Shown in pieces: positions 26,806 to 35,513 of a DNA stretch of 64,000 bases. Every line of letters begins with the position of its first letter. The first letter of the stretch is position 1. Position numbers and translations under genes: made by a program. Source of the DNA: Aquabacterium soli (GTDB lineage: Bacteria; Pseudomonadota; Gammaproteobacteria; Burkholderiales; Burkholderiaceae_C); contig NZ_RSED01000002.1 in the NCBI RefSeq assembly GCF_003933735.1, positions 282,704 to 346,703 on the forward strand, given 5' to 3'. The notes under the pieces are model-generated. The model saw only the letters and a list, made by a program, of their open reading frames with translations, searched no databases and had not been told where the DNA came from.

Positions 26806-27261
26806 ATGAGCGGCAGCGCATCCATGGGCATGAAGCGCAAGGACAAGGGCAGCGACTGGACGCTGGCCATCGGCATTGCGCTGGGGGCCTTGCTGGTGGC
26901 GTTCTGCACCTGGGTCTACACCGAATGGTCGTCGATGGAAAAGCCGCGCAACGGCGCTGTCTGGCTCGATGTGCCCAAGGTCATCTCCCAACTGGCCGAT
27001 GGCCGCATGGTGTCGGTCAAGGTGAACCTGCAGCTGCGCAACCGCGATAACCCAGCGACCCTCGAAGGCCATGAGCCCGCGCTCAAGGCCATGATCGAGC
27101 AGGTCGGCACCACGATGACGCGCACCGACATCAAAGGCGCCGATGGCATCCAGCGCTACGGCCGCGCGATCCAGCAGTCCATCAATGGCTACCTGAACGA
27201 TCAGGAGATCGACGAACGCGTCAAGATGGTCGCATTCGATGAACTGGTGTTGATGCCTTGA
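26806..27261 (+). CDS. FliL-like single-pass membrane protein
   Basis: A 151-residue protein with a short cytoplasmic start, one membrane helix at about residues 20-38 (LAIGIALGALLVAFCTWVY) and a periplasmic domain. The pattern in that domain (VSVKVNLQLRNRD, GRAIQQSINGYLNDQEIDERV, VKMVAFDELVLMP) resembles the FliL domain, which supports the flagellar stator in motile bacteria. AGGAG lies nine bases upstream of the ATG. It lies apart from the flg operon and from any fliMN genes, so it is either a FliL paralogue or a distant relative with another job. Confidence 0.6.
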   Translation: MSGSASMGMKRKDKGSDWTLAIGIALGALLVAFCTWVYTEWSSMEKPRNGAVWLDVPKVISQLADGRMVSVKVNLQLRNRDNPATLEGHEPALKAMIEQVGTTMTRTDIKGADGIQRYGRAIQQSINGYLNDQEIDERVKMVAFDELVLMP

Positions 27262-27285
27262 GGCCCTGATCGGCCGATCGCCTCT

Positions 27286-27891
27286 TCAGCCCAGTGCGGC
27301 CAGATCCTGCGGCGTGTCCACGTCCAGCAGCACACCTGCGTCGCTCACGTCCACCTTCTCTGCCTGACGCCAATCCACGGCATGGCGGGCGCCTTCGTCG
27401 CCTGACAGCGCCATGAGCGCCGGCCAGATGCCCCGGGGCAGCACGCGCGGGTGGCCAGGGCCCCCCAGGTAGACGGGCATCACGGCATGGCCCGTCGCGT
27501 GGAACCGCGACAGCAGTGCCACCAGCGTGTCGGCCTGCACCCCAGGCATGTCGGCCAGCGCCAGCAGCACCGCGTCAGGAGAGGGGTCCAGCGCCTGCGC
27601 GGCCAGCAACCCGGCCGCCAGCGAGCGCCCCATGCCTTGTGCCGCCTGCGGACAAGGCACGCGCAGGGCCTGATGACGCCGGCAGGCCTGATCAGCGAAG
27701 TCATCCTCCAGGGGCGTGACCACCAGCACGGTCTGCAGCACGGCGCGCTGGGTGCGGAGCACCGTGTCGAGCAGCGTGTCGCCGCCAGGCAGAAGGGCCT
27801 GGCGCTTGTCGGCACCGAAGCGTCGCGAACTGCCCGCCGCCAGCACCAGGCCGACGACACGGCCGGAGCTGCTGGCTGCTTGCCCGCTCAT
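27286..27891 (-). CDS. MobA-like nucleotidyltransferase (molybdenum cofactor cytidylyltransferase type)
   Basis: A 201-residue NTP_transf_3 protein. The nucleotide-binding start VVGLVLAAGSSRRFGADKRQ, AQGMGRSLAAGLLAA, and LLALADMPGVQADTL with its metal-binding Asp are all present. Proteins of this type attach CMP (or GMP) to molybdopterin for xanthine-oxidase-family enzymes. That fits its position, overlapping the xdhC-type gene by four bases (ATGA) in a molybdenum-hydroxylase operon. It probably completes the cofactor used by the large subunit in this locus. Confidence 0.85.
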   Translation of the reverse strand: MSGQAASSSGRVVGLVLAAGSSRRFGADKRQALLPGGDTLLDTVLRTQRAVLQTVLVVTPLEDDFADQACRRHQALRVPCPQAAQGMGRSLAAGLLAAQALDPSPDAVLLALADMPGVQADTLVALLSRFHATGHAVMPVYLGGPGHPRVLPRGIWPALMALSGDEGARHAVDWRQAEKVDVSDAGVLLDVDTPQDLAALG

Positions 27892-28955
27892 GCGCCCGGC
27901 ACGGCCAGGGAGCAGCCCCGGCCCTCAGGCGCCGCCTGTGCTTGCCTCCCTGGCACCGCGGCCTGTAGGGCCAGCCCGGGCGATGGGTCCACACCCTGGT
28001 CCAGCAGGCGGCGCAGCTGCACCAGTTCGGCCGCGATGGACACGGCGATCTCGGCGGGCGAGCGTGAACCGATGGGCAGGCCCACAGGCCCCTTGAACGC
28101 GGCCACCTGCTGCTCGCTGAGATCGAACAGGCGCAGGCGCTCCCGACGTCGGCTGCTGGTGATGCTCGAGCCCAGCGCCCCCACGTAGAAGGCCGGGGTG
28201 CGCAAGGCCTCCATCAGGGCCAGGTCATCGAGCTTGGGATCATGCGCCGTGGCAATCACGGCCGTGCGCACATCGCAGCCGAAGCCCAGCACGGCGTCAT
28301 CGGGCATGTCGTGCAGCAAGGGCACCTCGGCGCCTTCGGTGTCGCGCCAGGCGCCGGTGTATTCCTCCCGCGGATCGCACACCGTCACCGCATAGCCGAG
28401 CGAGCGCGCGATGGGCAGCAGGTAGCGGCTGACCTCGGTGGCGCCGATGAGCAACAGGCGCCAGCGCGGCCCGAGCACCGTGGCCAGGCCCTCGGCGTCG
28501 TCATGGAAATCGGCCCGGCCGTCGTGCGGCGCCAGCCAGGAGCGACCACTGGCGTACTGCACATGGCGCACCAGGGTCTGGCGTGCGGCAATGGCCGCCT
28601 CGGCCTGGGCCAGCACCTCGGGGCACCAGTGCGCTTCCACGGCCACGCGCAGGGCATTGCCACAGGGCAGGCGGTAGCGCTCACGCTCGGCCGCGTCACG
28701 GCCATAGGTGCGCAACTGCACGCCAGGGCCCTGCATCCAGAGGCGGCCATCGGTCACCTCCTGCAGCAGATCGTCTTCCACACACCCGCCGGAGACGGAG
28801 CCGACGATCAGGCCCCGCTCACTGAAGGCCGCCATGGCGCCGGGCGGGCGCGGGCTGGCGCCGTAGGTGCCCAGCACCGTGGCCAGCACGCAGCGCACGC
28901 CTTCACGCCGCCACTGCAGGGCCTGGGCAAGAACCTCGTGGTCGTTGCTGCGCAT
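27888..28955 (-). CDS. XdhC/CoxI-family molybdenum hydroxylase maturation factor
   Basis: A 355-residue accessory protein that in this family sulfurates and inserts the molybdenum cofactor. The N-terminal XdhC/CoxI domain has CVLATVLGTYGASPRPPGA and VGSVSGGCVEDDL, with the conserved Cys. The C-terminal Rossmann domain has LLLIGATEVSRYLLPIARSL and FYVGALGSSITSSRRRERL. It lies 12 bp downstream of the large-subunit gene and overlaps the MobA-like gene, so all four genes form one operon. The tail after about residue 320 is low-complexity. Confidence 0.88.
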   Translation of the reverse strand: MRSNDHEVLAQALQWRREGVRCVLATVLGTYGASPRPPGAMAAFSERGLIVGSVSGGCVEDDLLQEVTDGRLWMQGPGVQLRTYGRDAAERERYRLPCGNALRVAVEAHWCPEVLAQAEAAIAARQTLVRHVQYASGRSWLAPHDGRADFHDDAEGLATVLGPRWRLLLIGATEVSRYLLPIARSLGYAVTVCDPREEYTGAWRDTEGAEVPLLHDMPDDAVLGFGCDVRTAVIATAHDPKLDDLALMEALRTPAFYVGALGSSITSSRRRERLRLFDLSEQQVAAFKGPVGLPIGSRSPAEIAVSIAAELVQLRRLLDQGVDPSPGLALQAAVPGRQAQAAPEGRGCSLAVPGA

Positions 28956-28967
28956 GTGTCGTGGCGC

Positions 28968-31223
28968 TCAGGCGGCCGCCTGCAGCCGGATCGGCAGCGA
29001 GCGCACGCGCTGACCGGTCAGCGCGAACAGGGCGTTGCACACGGCGGGGGCGATGGGCGGCGTGGCCGGCTCGCCCACGCCGCCGGGCGCGTGCGTGTTG
29101 CGCATGATGTGGGTCTCGATCACGGGCATCTGGGCCATCTTCAGCACCTCCTGGTCGTGAAAGCTGCTCTGTTCGACACGGCCTTCGGCCACCGTGATCT
29201 CGCCGAACAGCGCAGCGCTCAATCCAAACACGATACCGCTTTGCATCTGGGCCTCCACGGTGTCGGGATTGACAACCACACCGCAATCGATGGCACAGAC
29301 CACCCGGTGCACGCGCACCGCGCCCTCATGCCATGACACCTCGGCCACCTGGGCGCAGATCGAGCCGAAGGATTCGTGCAGGGCGATGCCACGAGCCCGG
29401 CCGGGGGGCAAGGGCGTGCCCCACCCGGCCTTGGCAGCGGCCACCTCCAGCACGGCCTTGTGGCGAGGACGTGCGCCCAGCAGGCCGCGGCGGTAGGCAC
29501 AAGGATCCTGCCGGGCAGCGTGGGCCAGCTCGTCGATGAAGCTCTCGGTGAAGAAGGCGTTGTAGGAGTGGCCGACGCTGCGCCAGGAGCCCACCGGCAC
29601 GTGCGCCTGCGTGCGCACCTGGCGCACCTCGATGTGCTCGAAGTCATAAGGGATGTCGAAGGCGCCTTCGATCTGGTTCTTGTCCGGCGCATCGGACGCG
29701 GCCCAGGGCAGCAGGCGTTCCATGGCACCGCGGCTGACGGATTGCGCAGCCACGCGGTTGTGCCAGGCCGTGACACGGCCCTGGGCATCGAGCGCGGCGC
29801 GGAACACGGACAGTGCGGCGGGCCGGTACATGTCGTGCTGCGTGTCCTCCTCCCGCGACCACAGCAGCTTGACCGGGCGGCCATCGAGCTGCTGCGCCAC
29901 GGCCACAGCCTGCTCGACCATGTCCACCTCCAGCCGCCGACCGAACCCTCCGCCCAGCAATGGAAGGTGCAGCGCGACCTGGTCCATGTCGACGCCCGCC
30001 ACCTGCGAGGCACGCCATTTGGCCAGCGAGGGCACCTGGGTGGGGGCCCACACCTCCACCTGGCCTGCCTTGACGCGGGCGGTGCAGTTGATGGGCTCCA
30101 TGGCCGCATGGGCCAGGTAGGGCGCCCAGTAGCGTGCCTCGATCACCTTGGCGGCCTTCTCGAGGGCGCCTTGCGCATCACCACGCTGGGTGAAGGCCAT
30201 GCCGGAGTGCTCATCCAGCGCCTGCTGCAAGCCGGTCGCGATGTCCTTGCTCGACAGCCGGTCGTGCGGGGTGGCGGTGTACTGGATCTTGACGGTGGCC
30301 AGGGCCTGCCTGGCACGCCACCAGCGGTCGGCCACGACCACCACCGCGCCCGGGATGCGCAGCACCTTGTGGACTCCGCGCATCGCCAAGGCCTCGGCCG
30401 CATCGAACGACGCGATGTCGGCCCCGAACACGGGGGCTTGCGCCACGGCGGCATGCAGCAGGTCAGGCAATTTCACGTCAATGCCGAACACCGCCGAGCC
30501 ATCCACCTTGGAAGGAATGTCCTTGCGTGGCACAGCGCGACCGATCAACTGGTATCTGGCGGGATCCTTGAAAGGCACTTCGGAGGGCGGGCTCAGCGCG
30601 GCAGCCTCCCGTGCCAGTTCACCAAAGCCCAACCGCGACCCGTTGCCAGGGTGGAGGACCTGCCCGGCCTCGACACGGCAGGCGCCCGGCTCGACAGCCC
30701 AGCGCTTGGCGGCGGCCTGCACCAGCATGGCCCGGGCGGTGGCACCGGCCAGGCGCAAAGGCTCCCAGGCATCGCGCACGCTGCTCGAGCCGCCTGTGAC
30801 CTGCAGGTGCAGCGCATAGCCCACACGCTGGATGGACGACCGCGCCAAGCGTGCCACTAGGCCGTCGTCGTCAGTGCCGAAGGGCAGCACATTGAGCAGC
30901 AAGGCCTGGTTGGCGTAGATGCCGGCCACCGGGGCGTGCTCCACGTGCACATCATCCCAGCGGGCATCGAGCTCTTCGGCCAGCAGCATGGGCAAGGAAG
31001 TCAGCACGCCCTGCCCCATCTCGGCGCGGGGCACGGCCACCGTGATGCGGCCATCCGGTGCGATGCGCACCCAGCCATTGAGCGCCACCGGATCCTGCGG
31101 CCCCTGCGGCAGCGCTGCCTTGCCCAGGCGGTCGCGCGCGGTGGGCGCCCCACAGCCCACCACCAGGCCCCCGGCCGCCGCAGCCACGCCGGCGATCAGC
31201 AGATGTCGGCGCTTGAGGTTCAT
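28968..31223 (-). CDS. Molybdenum hydroxylase large subunit (isoquinoline 1-oxidoreductase beta-type), exported
   Basis: A 751-residue molybdopterin-binding subunit of the xanthine oxidase family. An N-terminal twin-arginine-like signal ([20 protein letters not shown] followed by GCGAP) suggests Tat export, possibly as a lipoprotein. Family segments include [58 protein letters not shown] and [20 protein letters not shown]. The catalytic Glu region near the C terminus reads [18 protein letters not shown]. The ATG overlaps the small-subunit stop by four bases. No FAD subunit is encoded, which matches the two-subunit IorAB and aldehyde-dehydrogenase types. The substrate (an N-heterocycle or aldehyde) is not determinable. 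Confidence 0.88.
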   Translation of the reverse strand: MNLKRRHLLIAGVAAAAGGLVVGCGAPTARDRLGKAALPQGPQDPVALNGWVRIAPDGRITVAVPRAEMGQGVLTSLPMLLAEELDARWDDVHVEHAPVAGIYANQALLLNVLPFGTDDDGLVARLARSSIQRVGYALHLQVTGGSSSVRDAWEPLRLAGATARAMLVQAAAKRWAVEPGACRVEAGQVLHPGNGSRLGFGELAREAAALSPPSEVPFKDPARYQLIGRAVPRKDIPSKVDGSAVFGIDVKLPDLLHAAVAQAPVFGADIASFDAAEALAMRGVHKVLRIPGAVVVVADRWWRARQALATVKIQYTATPHDRLSSKDIATGLQQALDEHSGMAFTQRGDAQGALEKAAKVIEARYWAPYLAHAAMEPINCTARVKAGQVEVWAPTQVPSLAKWRASQVAGVDMDQVALHLPLLGGGFGRRLEVDMVEQAVAVAQQLDGRPVKLLWSREEDTQHDMYRPAALSVFRAALDAQGRVTAWHNRVAAQSVSRGAMERLLPWAASDAPDKNQIEGAFDIPYDFEHIEVRQVRTQAHVPVGSWRSVGHSYNAFFTESFIDELAHAARQDPCAYRRGLLGARPRHKAVLEVAAAKAGWGTPLPPGRARGIALHESFGSICAQVAEVSWHEGAVRVHRVVCAIDCGVVVNPDTVEAQMQSGIVFGLSAALFGEITVAEGRVEQSSFHDQEVLKMAQMPVIETHIMRNTHAPGGVGEPATPPIAPAVCNALFALTGQRVRSLPIRLQAAA

Positions 31224-31687
31224 GCGGCCTCCCGGGGCCGGCGTGCACCGGCGGCGGCATGGATGGCTGCCCGCACGCGCTGGTAGGTGCCACAGCGGCA
31301 GATGTTGGTCATGGCCCCGTCGATGTCGGCATCGGTGGGGTTCGGGATCTGCCTGAGCAGGGCCGACGCCGCCATCAGCATGCCGGATTGGCAGTAGCCG
31401 CACTGCGGCACCTGGTGCGTGATCCAGGCATTGCGCAGGCGCGCCAGCACCGGATCGTCATCGCGCTCGATCGTGTGCACGGCATGCCCATCGACCGCGA
31501 CCATGGGCATCACGCAGGAACGCACGGCCTGCCCGTCGAGGTGCACGGTGCAGGCCCCGCACGCGGCCACGCCGCAGCCGAACTTGGTGCCCATGAGACC
31601 CAGCTCGTCACGCAGCACCCACAGCAGGGGCATGTCGTCCTCGACATCGGCGCTCACGGGGCGGCCATTGAGTTGGAATCGCTTCAT
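31220..31687 (-). CDS. (2Fe-2S)-binding small subunit of the molybdenum hydroxylase
   Basis: A 155-residue iron-sulfur subunit. The plant-ferredoxin-type cluster is [20 protein letters not shown] with a fourth Cys in VRSCVM. The second, four-helix-bundle cluster is [15 protein letters not shown] with [12 protein letters not shown]. Both clusters have their full set of cysteines. It relays electrons from the molybdenum site of the large subunit. There is no signal peptide, so it would be carried through Tat by the large subunit. The promoter and palindromic operator lie immediately upstream, with a predicted start point at or next to the ATG. Confidence 0.93.
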   Translation of the reverse strand: MKRFQLNGRPVSADVEDDMPLLWVLRDELGLMGTKFGCGVAACGACTVHLDGQAVRSCVMPMVAVDGHAVHTIERDDDPVLARLRNAWITHQVPQCGYCQSGMLMAASALLRQIPNPTDADIDGAMTNICRCGTYQRVRAAIHAAAGARRPREAA

Positions 31688-31689
31688 AA

Positions 31690-31702
31690 TGTACAGCGTA
31701 CA
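31690..31702. promoter_or_regulatory. Palindromic operator between tetR-type gene and molybdenum hydroxylase operon
   Basis: TGTAC-AGC-GTACA is a perfect inverted repeat lying three bases upstream of the small-subunit ATG. It overlaps the predicted -10 of that operon (TACGCT on the minus strand, 31695-31700, with TTGACG 18 bases upstream at 31719-31724). Its position fits a repressor site for the divergent TetR-family regulator. Confidence 0.6.
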
Positions 31703-31741
31703 CCTTGAAAGCCGGGGGCGTCAAGCCGGGTACAGTGAGGC

Positions 31742-32326
31742 ATGTCCTACCCCCAGAAAATCAACCGCGACACGGTGCTGCAGGCCGCCGTGGCCTACCT
31801 CGAGCAGCACGGCATGGAGGCCCTGTCCATGCGCACCCTGGCGGCCGAACTGGGGGTGACGCCCAATGCGCTGTACCGCTACTTCAGCAGCAAGGCAGCG
31901 CTGGAATACGCCATGGCCGACGAGGCGGGGCGCCTGCTCTATCAAGCCCTGCAAGCAGCGGCTGGCGGCCAGCCCCCGCTGCCGGCCCTGGGGGCGGTGG
32001 GCATGGCCTACCTGCACTTCGCACGCGCCAATCCGGCGCTCTACGCCGTGATGACCAGCCACTGCAAGAGCGAAGAAGAACCGGCCAGCCACGCCCAGAT
32101 CTGGGACCTGGCGGGCACGCTGCTGGGCAGCGTCTATCAGGGCGATGACCTGGATGACCTGGCCCTGTCGCTGTGGGCCTACCTGCATGGCCTGGCCGAA
32201 CTGGACCGCGCCAACATGCTGGAGGGGCGTCCCACCGACGCCCTGCTGGCCACCGGCATGAAGGTGTTCCTGGCCGGGTTGACGGCCGCCCCACCGCACC
32301 AGGCCCGCAGCGGCCACGCAACATGA
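31742..32326 (+). CDS. TetR/AcrR-family transcriptional regulator
   Basis: A 194-residue regulator. The N-terminal helix-turn-helix is clear at about residues 8-55: AVAYLEQHGMEALSMRTLAA followed by ELGVTPNALYRYFSSKAAL. The C-terminal ligand domain (about 75-185) has the TetR_C pattern MAYLHFARANPALYAVMTSH, then LALSLWAYLHGLAELDRANM. It is divergent from the molybdenum hydroxylase operon with a palindrome between, so it probably represses that operon until a substrate or related ligand binds. A TACAGT hexamer ends five bases before its ATG. Confidence 0.87.
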   Translation: MSYPQKINRDTVLQAAVAYLEQHGMEALSMRTLAAELGVTPNALYRYFSSKAALEYAMADEAGRLLYQALQAAAGGQPPLPALGAVGMAYLHFARANPALYAVMTSHCKSEEEPASHAQIWDLAGTLLGSVYQGDDLDDLALSLWAYLHGLAELDRANMLEGRPTDALLATGMKVFLAGLTAAPPHQARSGHAT

Positions 32327-32489
32327 CACCGCATGGCATGAGCTGATCGGCCCTGTGCTGATCACAGGCCTTTCAAAGTCCGTCCCTAGAGTCGCCGGGC
32401 GTCCACCGCAGGATGCCCGGGCAACGCATGGCGGCTGTCTGGGTGGATCGAGGTGGATGAGTCCCCGCTCACCCTCCCGAGACAACACC

Positions 32490-34679
32490 ATGACACAACA
32501 CGATCGCCGCAGCTTCCTGCGCAACATGGGCAGCGCCGTGGGCGCCAGCGCCGCACTGGCCACCTTCCCGCCCGCCATCCAGCGCGCCCTGGCCATCCCC
32601 GCGGCCCAGCGCACCGGCACGATCAACGATGTCGAGCACATCGTGATCCTCACGCAGGAGAACCGCTCCTTCGACCACTACTTCGGCACCCTGCCCGGCG
32701 TGCGCGGCTTCGCCGATCCCTTCCCCATCCCCGTGGTGGACCGCACCGGCACCTTCACGCGCAAGACCGTGTTCGTGCAGCCCACCGGCGGTGGCGCCCC
32801 CGTGCCCGGCCGCCCGGACTGGGGCAGTGCCCAGCGCGGCATCGCCCCCTTCCACCTCAACACGCAGCAGGATTTCGGCGTGATGCGCGTGGCCGGCACG
32901 CCCCACTCCTGGAACGATGCCCAGGCCGCCTGGGACCTGGGCCGGATGAACAACTGGCCCAAGGCCAAGCAGAACCACTCGCTGGGCTACTACAAGGAAG
33001 CGGACATTCCCTTCCAGTTCGCCCTGGCGCGCGCCTTCACGCTGTGCGACCACTACCACTGCGCCACGCAGACCGGCACCAACACCAACCGCCTGTTCCT
33101 GTGGAGCGGCGGCAACGACCCGCTGGCCGTGGCCGGAGGCCCATCGACCGACAACAGCCACGACTGGTTCAACGAGAACCCCGCCACCGACTACACCTGG
33201 ACGACCTACCCCGAGCGCCTGCAGGACGCCGGCATCAGCTGGCAGGTCTACCAGAACATGGCCGACAACTTCACCGACAACTCGCTGGCGGGCTTTCGCC
33301 CCTTCCGCAACGCCTGGTACCAGCGCCCCGGCTACTCGCAGCAATTGCGCGACCGCGGCGTCTCCACGCGTGATCTGGACAAGCTCAAGGAAGACGTGCT
33401 GGCCGGCAAGCTGCCGCAGGTGAGCTGGATCGTGGCCACGGCCGAAGGCTCGGAACACCCCGGCCCTTCCAGCCCGGCCCAGGGCGCCGACTACACCGCC
33501 CGCGTGCTCGACGCGCTCACGGCCAACCCCGAGGTCTGGAGCAAGACCGTGCTGTTCATCAACTTCGATGAGAACGACGGCTTCTTCGACCACATGCCGC
33601 CGCCGGCCGCACCCGCCATCCTGAGCTACTCGGCCGATGCCGCGCAGACCCAGTTCGCCGGTGCCTCCACCGTGGACACCACGGGCGAGTACCACCACCA
33701 CCTCAACGGCTCGGCCGCCCAGTACCAGCACCGCAACTACGGCATGGGCCCGCGCGTGCCCATGTATGTGATCTCGCCCTGGACCAAGGGGGGCTGGGTG
33801 AACTCGCAGGTGTCGGACCACACCTCGGTGATCCGCTTCATCGAAAGCCGTTTCGGCGTGCAGGAGCCGCTGATCACGCCGTGGCGCCGCGCCGTGAGCA
33901 GCGACCTGACCGGCTGCTTCGATTTCGCCACGCCCGAAGACAGCGCCTTTGTGCAGAACCTGCCTGCCACCCAGGCCCGACGCCTGCTGGCCCTGGCCCT
34001 GCCCACCACCAAGACGCCGGCCACGCCCAGCACGCTGAGCGCCCCGGTGCAGGCCGCCGGCGTGCGTCCGGCCCGTGCACTGCCCTATGACCTGCACGTG
34101 CACGCCACCGCCCAGCCCACCAGCCTGACGCTGCGTTTCCAGAACGACGGCGAGGCCGCCGCGGTGTTCCACGTCTACAACCGCCGCTCGCTGGCCGAGG
34201 CTCCGCGCCGCTACACGGTCGAGGCCGGCAAGCACCTCGATGGCGTGTGGACACAGGCCGCAGGCAGCGTCTATGACCTGTGGGTGATCGCCCCCAACGG
34301 CCTGCACCGCCATGTCACCGGCACCCTGCCGGCAGCCACCGGCACCGCTGCACGTCCGGAGATCCATCTGAGCAGCGACCGCACCAACGGCGAACTGGTC
34401 GTGACCCTGCGCAACGAAGGCGGCAGCGCCTGCACCTTCACGCTGCAGGCCCTGAAGTACGACAACGCCGCCGCCCGTGAGGTCAACTTGCCCGCCCGCA
34501 GCACGCAGACCTTGCACCTGCCACTGGCCGAGACCCGGCACTGGTACGACCAGATCGTGCGCGTGAAGAACCTGAGCGGCTGGAGCCGCCGCTTCGCAGG
34601 CCACCTGGAAACGGGTGCTCCGTCCATCAGCGACCCTGCCATGCAGGGCGCCGCCCAGTTGGACCAGTTCCAGGTCTGA
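32490..34679 (+). CDS. Phosphocholine-specific phospholipase C, Tat-exported
   Basis: A 729-residue phosphoesterase of the PlcN/PlcH family, hydrolysing phosphatidylcholine-type lipids outside the cytoplasm. The twin-arginine signal DRRSFLRNMGSAVGASAALA is at residues 5-24. The catalytic phosphoesterase domain starts at EHIVILTQENRSFDHYFGTL and continues with HYHCATQTGTNTNRLFLWSG, FINFDENDGFFDHMPPP and GPRVPMYVISPWTKGGW. Two C-terminal DUF756-type repeats follow: YDLHVHATAQPTSLTLRF, and a second copy near residue 620. The start at 32490 is set by the Tat signal. A PEP-CTERM-like gene follows by 42 bp and is probably co-transcribed. Confidence 0.93.
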   Translation: MTQHDRRSFLRNMGSAVGASAALATFPPAIQRALAIPAAQRTGTINDVEHIVILTQENRSFDHYFGTLPGVRGFADPFPIPVVDRTGTFTRKTVFVQPTGGGAPVPGRPDWGSAQRGIAPFHLNTQQDFGVMRVAGTPHSWNDAQAAWDLGRMNNWPKAKQNHSLGYYKEADIPFQFALARAFTLCDHYHCATQTGTNTNRLFLWSGGNDPLAVAGGPSTDNSHDWFNENPATDYTWTTYPERLQDAGISWQVYQNMADNFTDNSLAGFRPFRNAWYQRPGYSQQLRDRGVSTRDLDKLKEDVLAGKLPQVSWIVATAEGSEHPGPSSPAQGADYTARVLDALTANPEVWSKTVLFINFDENDGFFDHMPPPAAPAILSYSADAAQTQFAGASTVDTTGEYHHHLNGSAAQYQHRNYGMGPRVPMYVISPWTKGGWVNSQVSDHTSVIRFIESRFGVQEPLITPWRRAVSSDLTGCFDFATPEDSAFVQNLPATQARRLLALALPTTKTPATPSTLSAPVQAAGVRPARALPYDLHVHATAQPTSLTLRFQNDGEAAAVFHVYNRRSLAEAPRRYTVEAGKHLDGVWTQAAGSVYDLWVIAPNGLHRHVTGTLPAATGTAARPEIHLSSDRTNGELVVTLRNEGGSACTFTLQALKYDNAAAREVNLPARSTQTLHLPLAETRHWYDQIVRVKNLSGWSRRFAGHLETGAPSISDPAMQGAAQLDQFQV

Positions 34680-34721
34680 TCGCGCGCCTCACTCATCCCC
34701 ATTTTTGAAGAAAGCAACACC

Positions 34722-35387
34722 ATGAAGTTCAAGCACTGCCTGGCCCTGGCCGCGGCCACCCTCAGCCTGGCCGCCCAGGCCGCCAGCTACGACACCAACC
34801 TGATCGCCAACGGCGGCGCCGAAAGCGGCGCCAGCGGCTGGACGGCCTTCGACGGCTACGACCTGTTCCAGTCCGTGAGCTACGGCAGCAACTGGGTGCT
34901 GCCCACCCAGCCCGGCCCCGTGGACCGCGGCGCCAAGATGTTCACCGGCGTGGGCGCGCAAAGCGCCGGCTTCCAGGTCATCGACGTGAGCAGCCTCACC
35001 GCCACCGGCGCCCCCGTGGAATACTCGCTCAGCGGCTGGCTGGGCGGCTGGTCCTCACAAGGAGACAACGCACTGCTGTACGTGTCCTTCCTGGACATCA
35101 CGGGCAGCGAGATCGGCCATGCGTCCATCGGCCCGCTGTCGGCTGCCGACCGCGGCAACCAGACCGGCCTGTTCTACCGTGAAAGCCCGGGCCTGCTGCC
35201 TCAGGGCGTGAGCCAGGTGATGTTCTCGCTGTCCATGGAGCGCCTGGGGGGCGGCGACAACGATGGCTATGCCGACAACCTGTCCTTCGTGCTGACCTCG
35301 CCGGTGCCTGAAGCAGGCAGCATCGCCTACACCCTGGCAGGCCTCGGCATGCTGGGCCTGGTTGGCCGCCTGCGCCGCCGCGTCTGA
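34722..35387 (+). CDS. Exported protein with PEP-CTERM-like sorting tail
   Basis: A 221-residue secreted protein with an N-terminal signal (HCLALAAATLSLAAQAASYD, cleavage after AQA). The mature region is jelly-roll-like, opening NLIANGGAESGASGWTAFDG, which resembles carbohydrate- or ligand-binding beta-sandwich proteins. The C-terminal tail is tripartite: a motif VPEAGS in place of the usual VPEPS, a hydrophobic helix TLAGLGMLGLVG and a basic end RLRRRV. That is the PEP-CTERM layout recognised by exosortase systems in exopolysaccharide-producing bacteria. No exosortase is in this window. The replacement of the second Pro by Ala is unusual. Confidence 0.78.
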   Translation: MKFKHCLALAAATLSLAAQAASYDTNLIANGGAESGASGWTAFDGYDLFQSVSYGSNWVLPTQPGPVDRGAKMFTGVGAQSAGFQVIDVSSLTATGAPVEYSLSGWLGGWSSQGDNALLYVSFLDITGSEIGHASIGPLSAADRGNQTGLFYRESPGLLPQGVSQVMFSLSMERLGGGDNDGYADNLSFVLTSPVPEAGSIAYTLAGLGMLGLVGRLRRRV

Positions 35388-35408
35388 GCCACCGGCCCCG
35401 GGCCATAT

Positions 35409-35464
35409 GCGGCCGCCGCATGACCTCAAGCTCTTTTCACGCTTGAGGCCCATGCGGCGGCCGC
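35409..35464. terminator. Large hairpin, probable bidirectional terminator or REP-like element
   Basis: The arms are a 14-base outer part (GCGGCCGCCGCATG) and an 8-base inner part (CCTCAAGC) pairing with GCTTGAGG and CATGCGGCGGCCGC. There is a 9-base loop and a small 1/2-base internal bulge, 22 pairs in all. It lies 22 bases after the PEP-CTERM gene. There is no T-run. Confidence 0.7.
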
Positions 35465-35513
35465 TGCGCTTTCATGCATGATCCCGGGCTGGACCTCAAC
35501 GAGCCCGACGACC

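Noticed and set aside
25606..27072. 488-codon leftward open frame opposite srkA and the FliL-like gene.
   Set aside because: It is a high-GC antisense shadow with Arg/Ala/His-rich, low-complexity composition and no start site.
29376..30860. 494-codon rightward frame opposite the molybdenum hydroxylase large subunit.
   Set aside because: The opposite strand encodes the clear molybdopterin subunit; this frame has no recognisable domain and no ribosome site.
32469..34604. 711-codon leftward frame opposite phospholipase C.
   Set aside because: It is a shadow of a certain gene in a GC-rich genome, Gly/Val/His-biased without domain signals.
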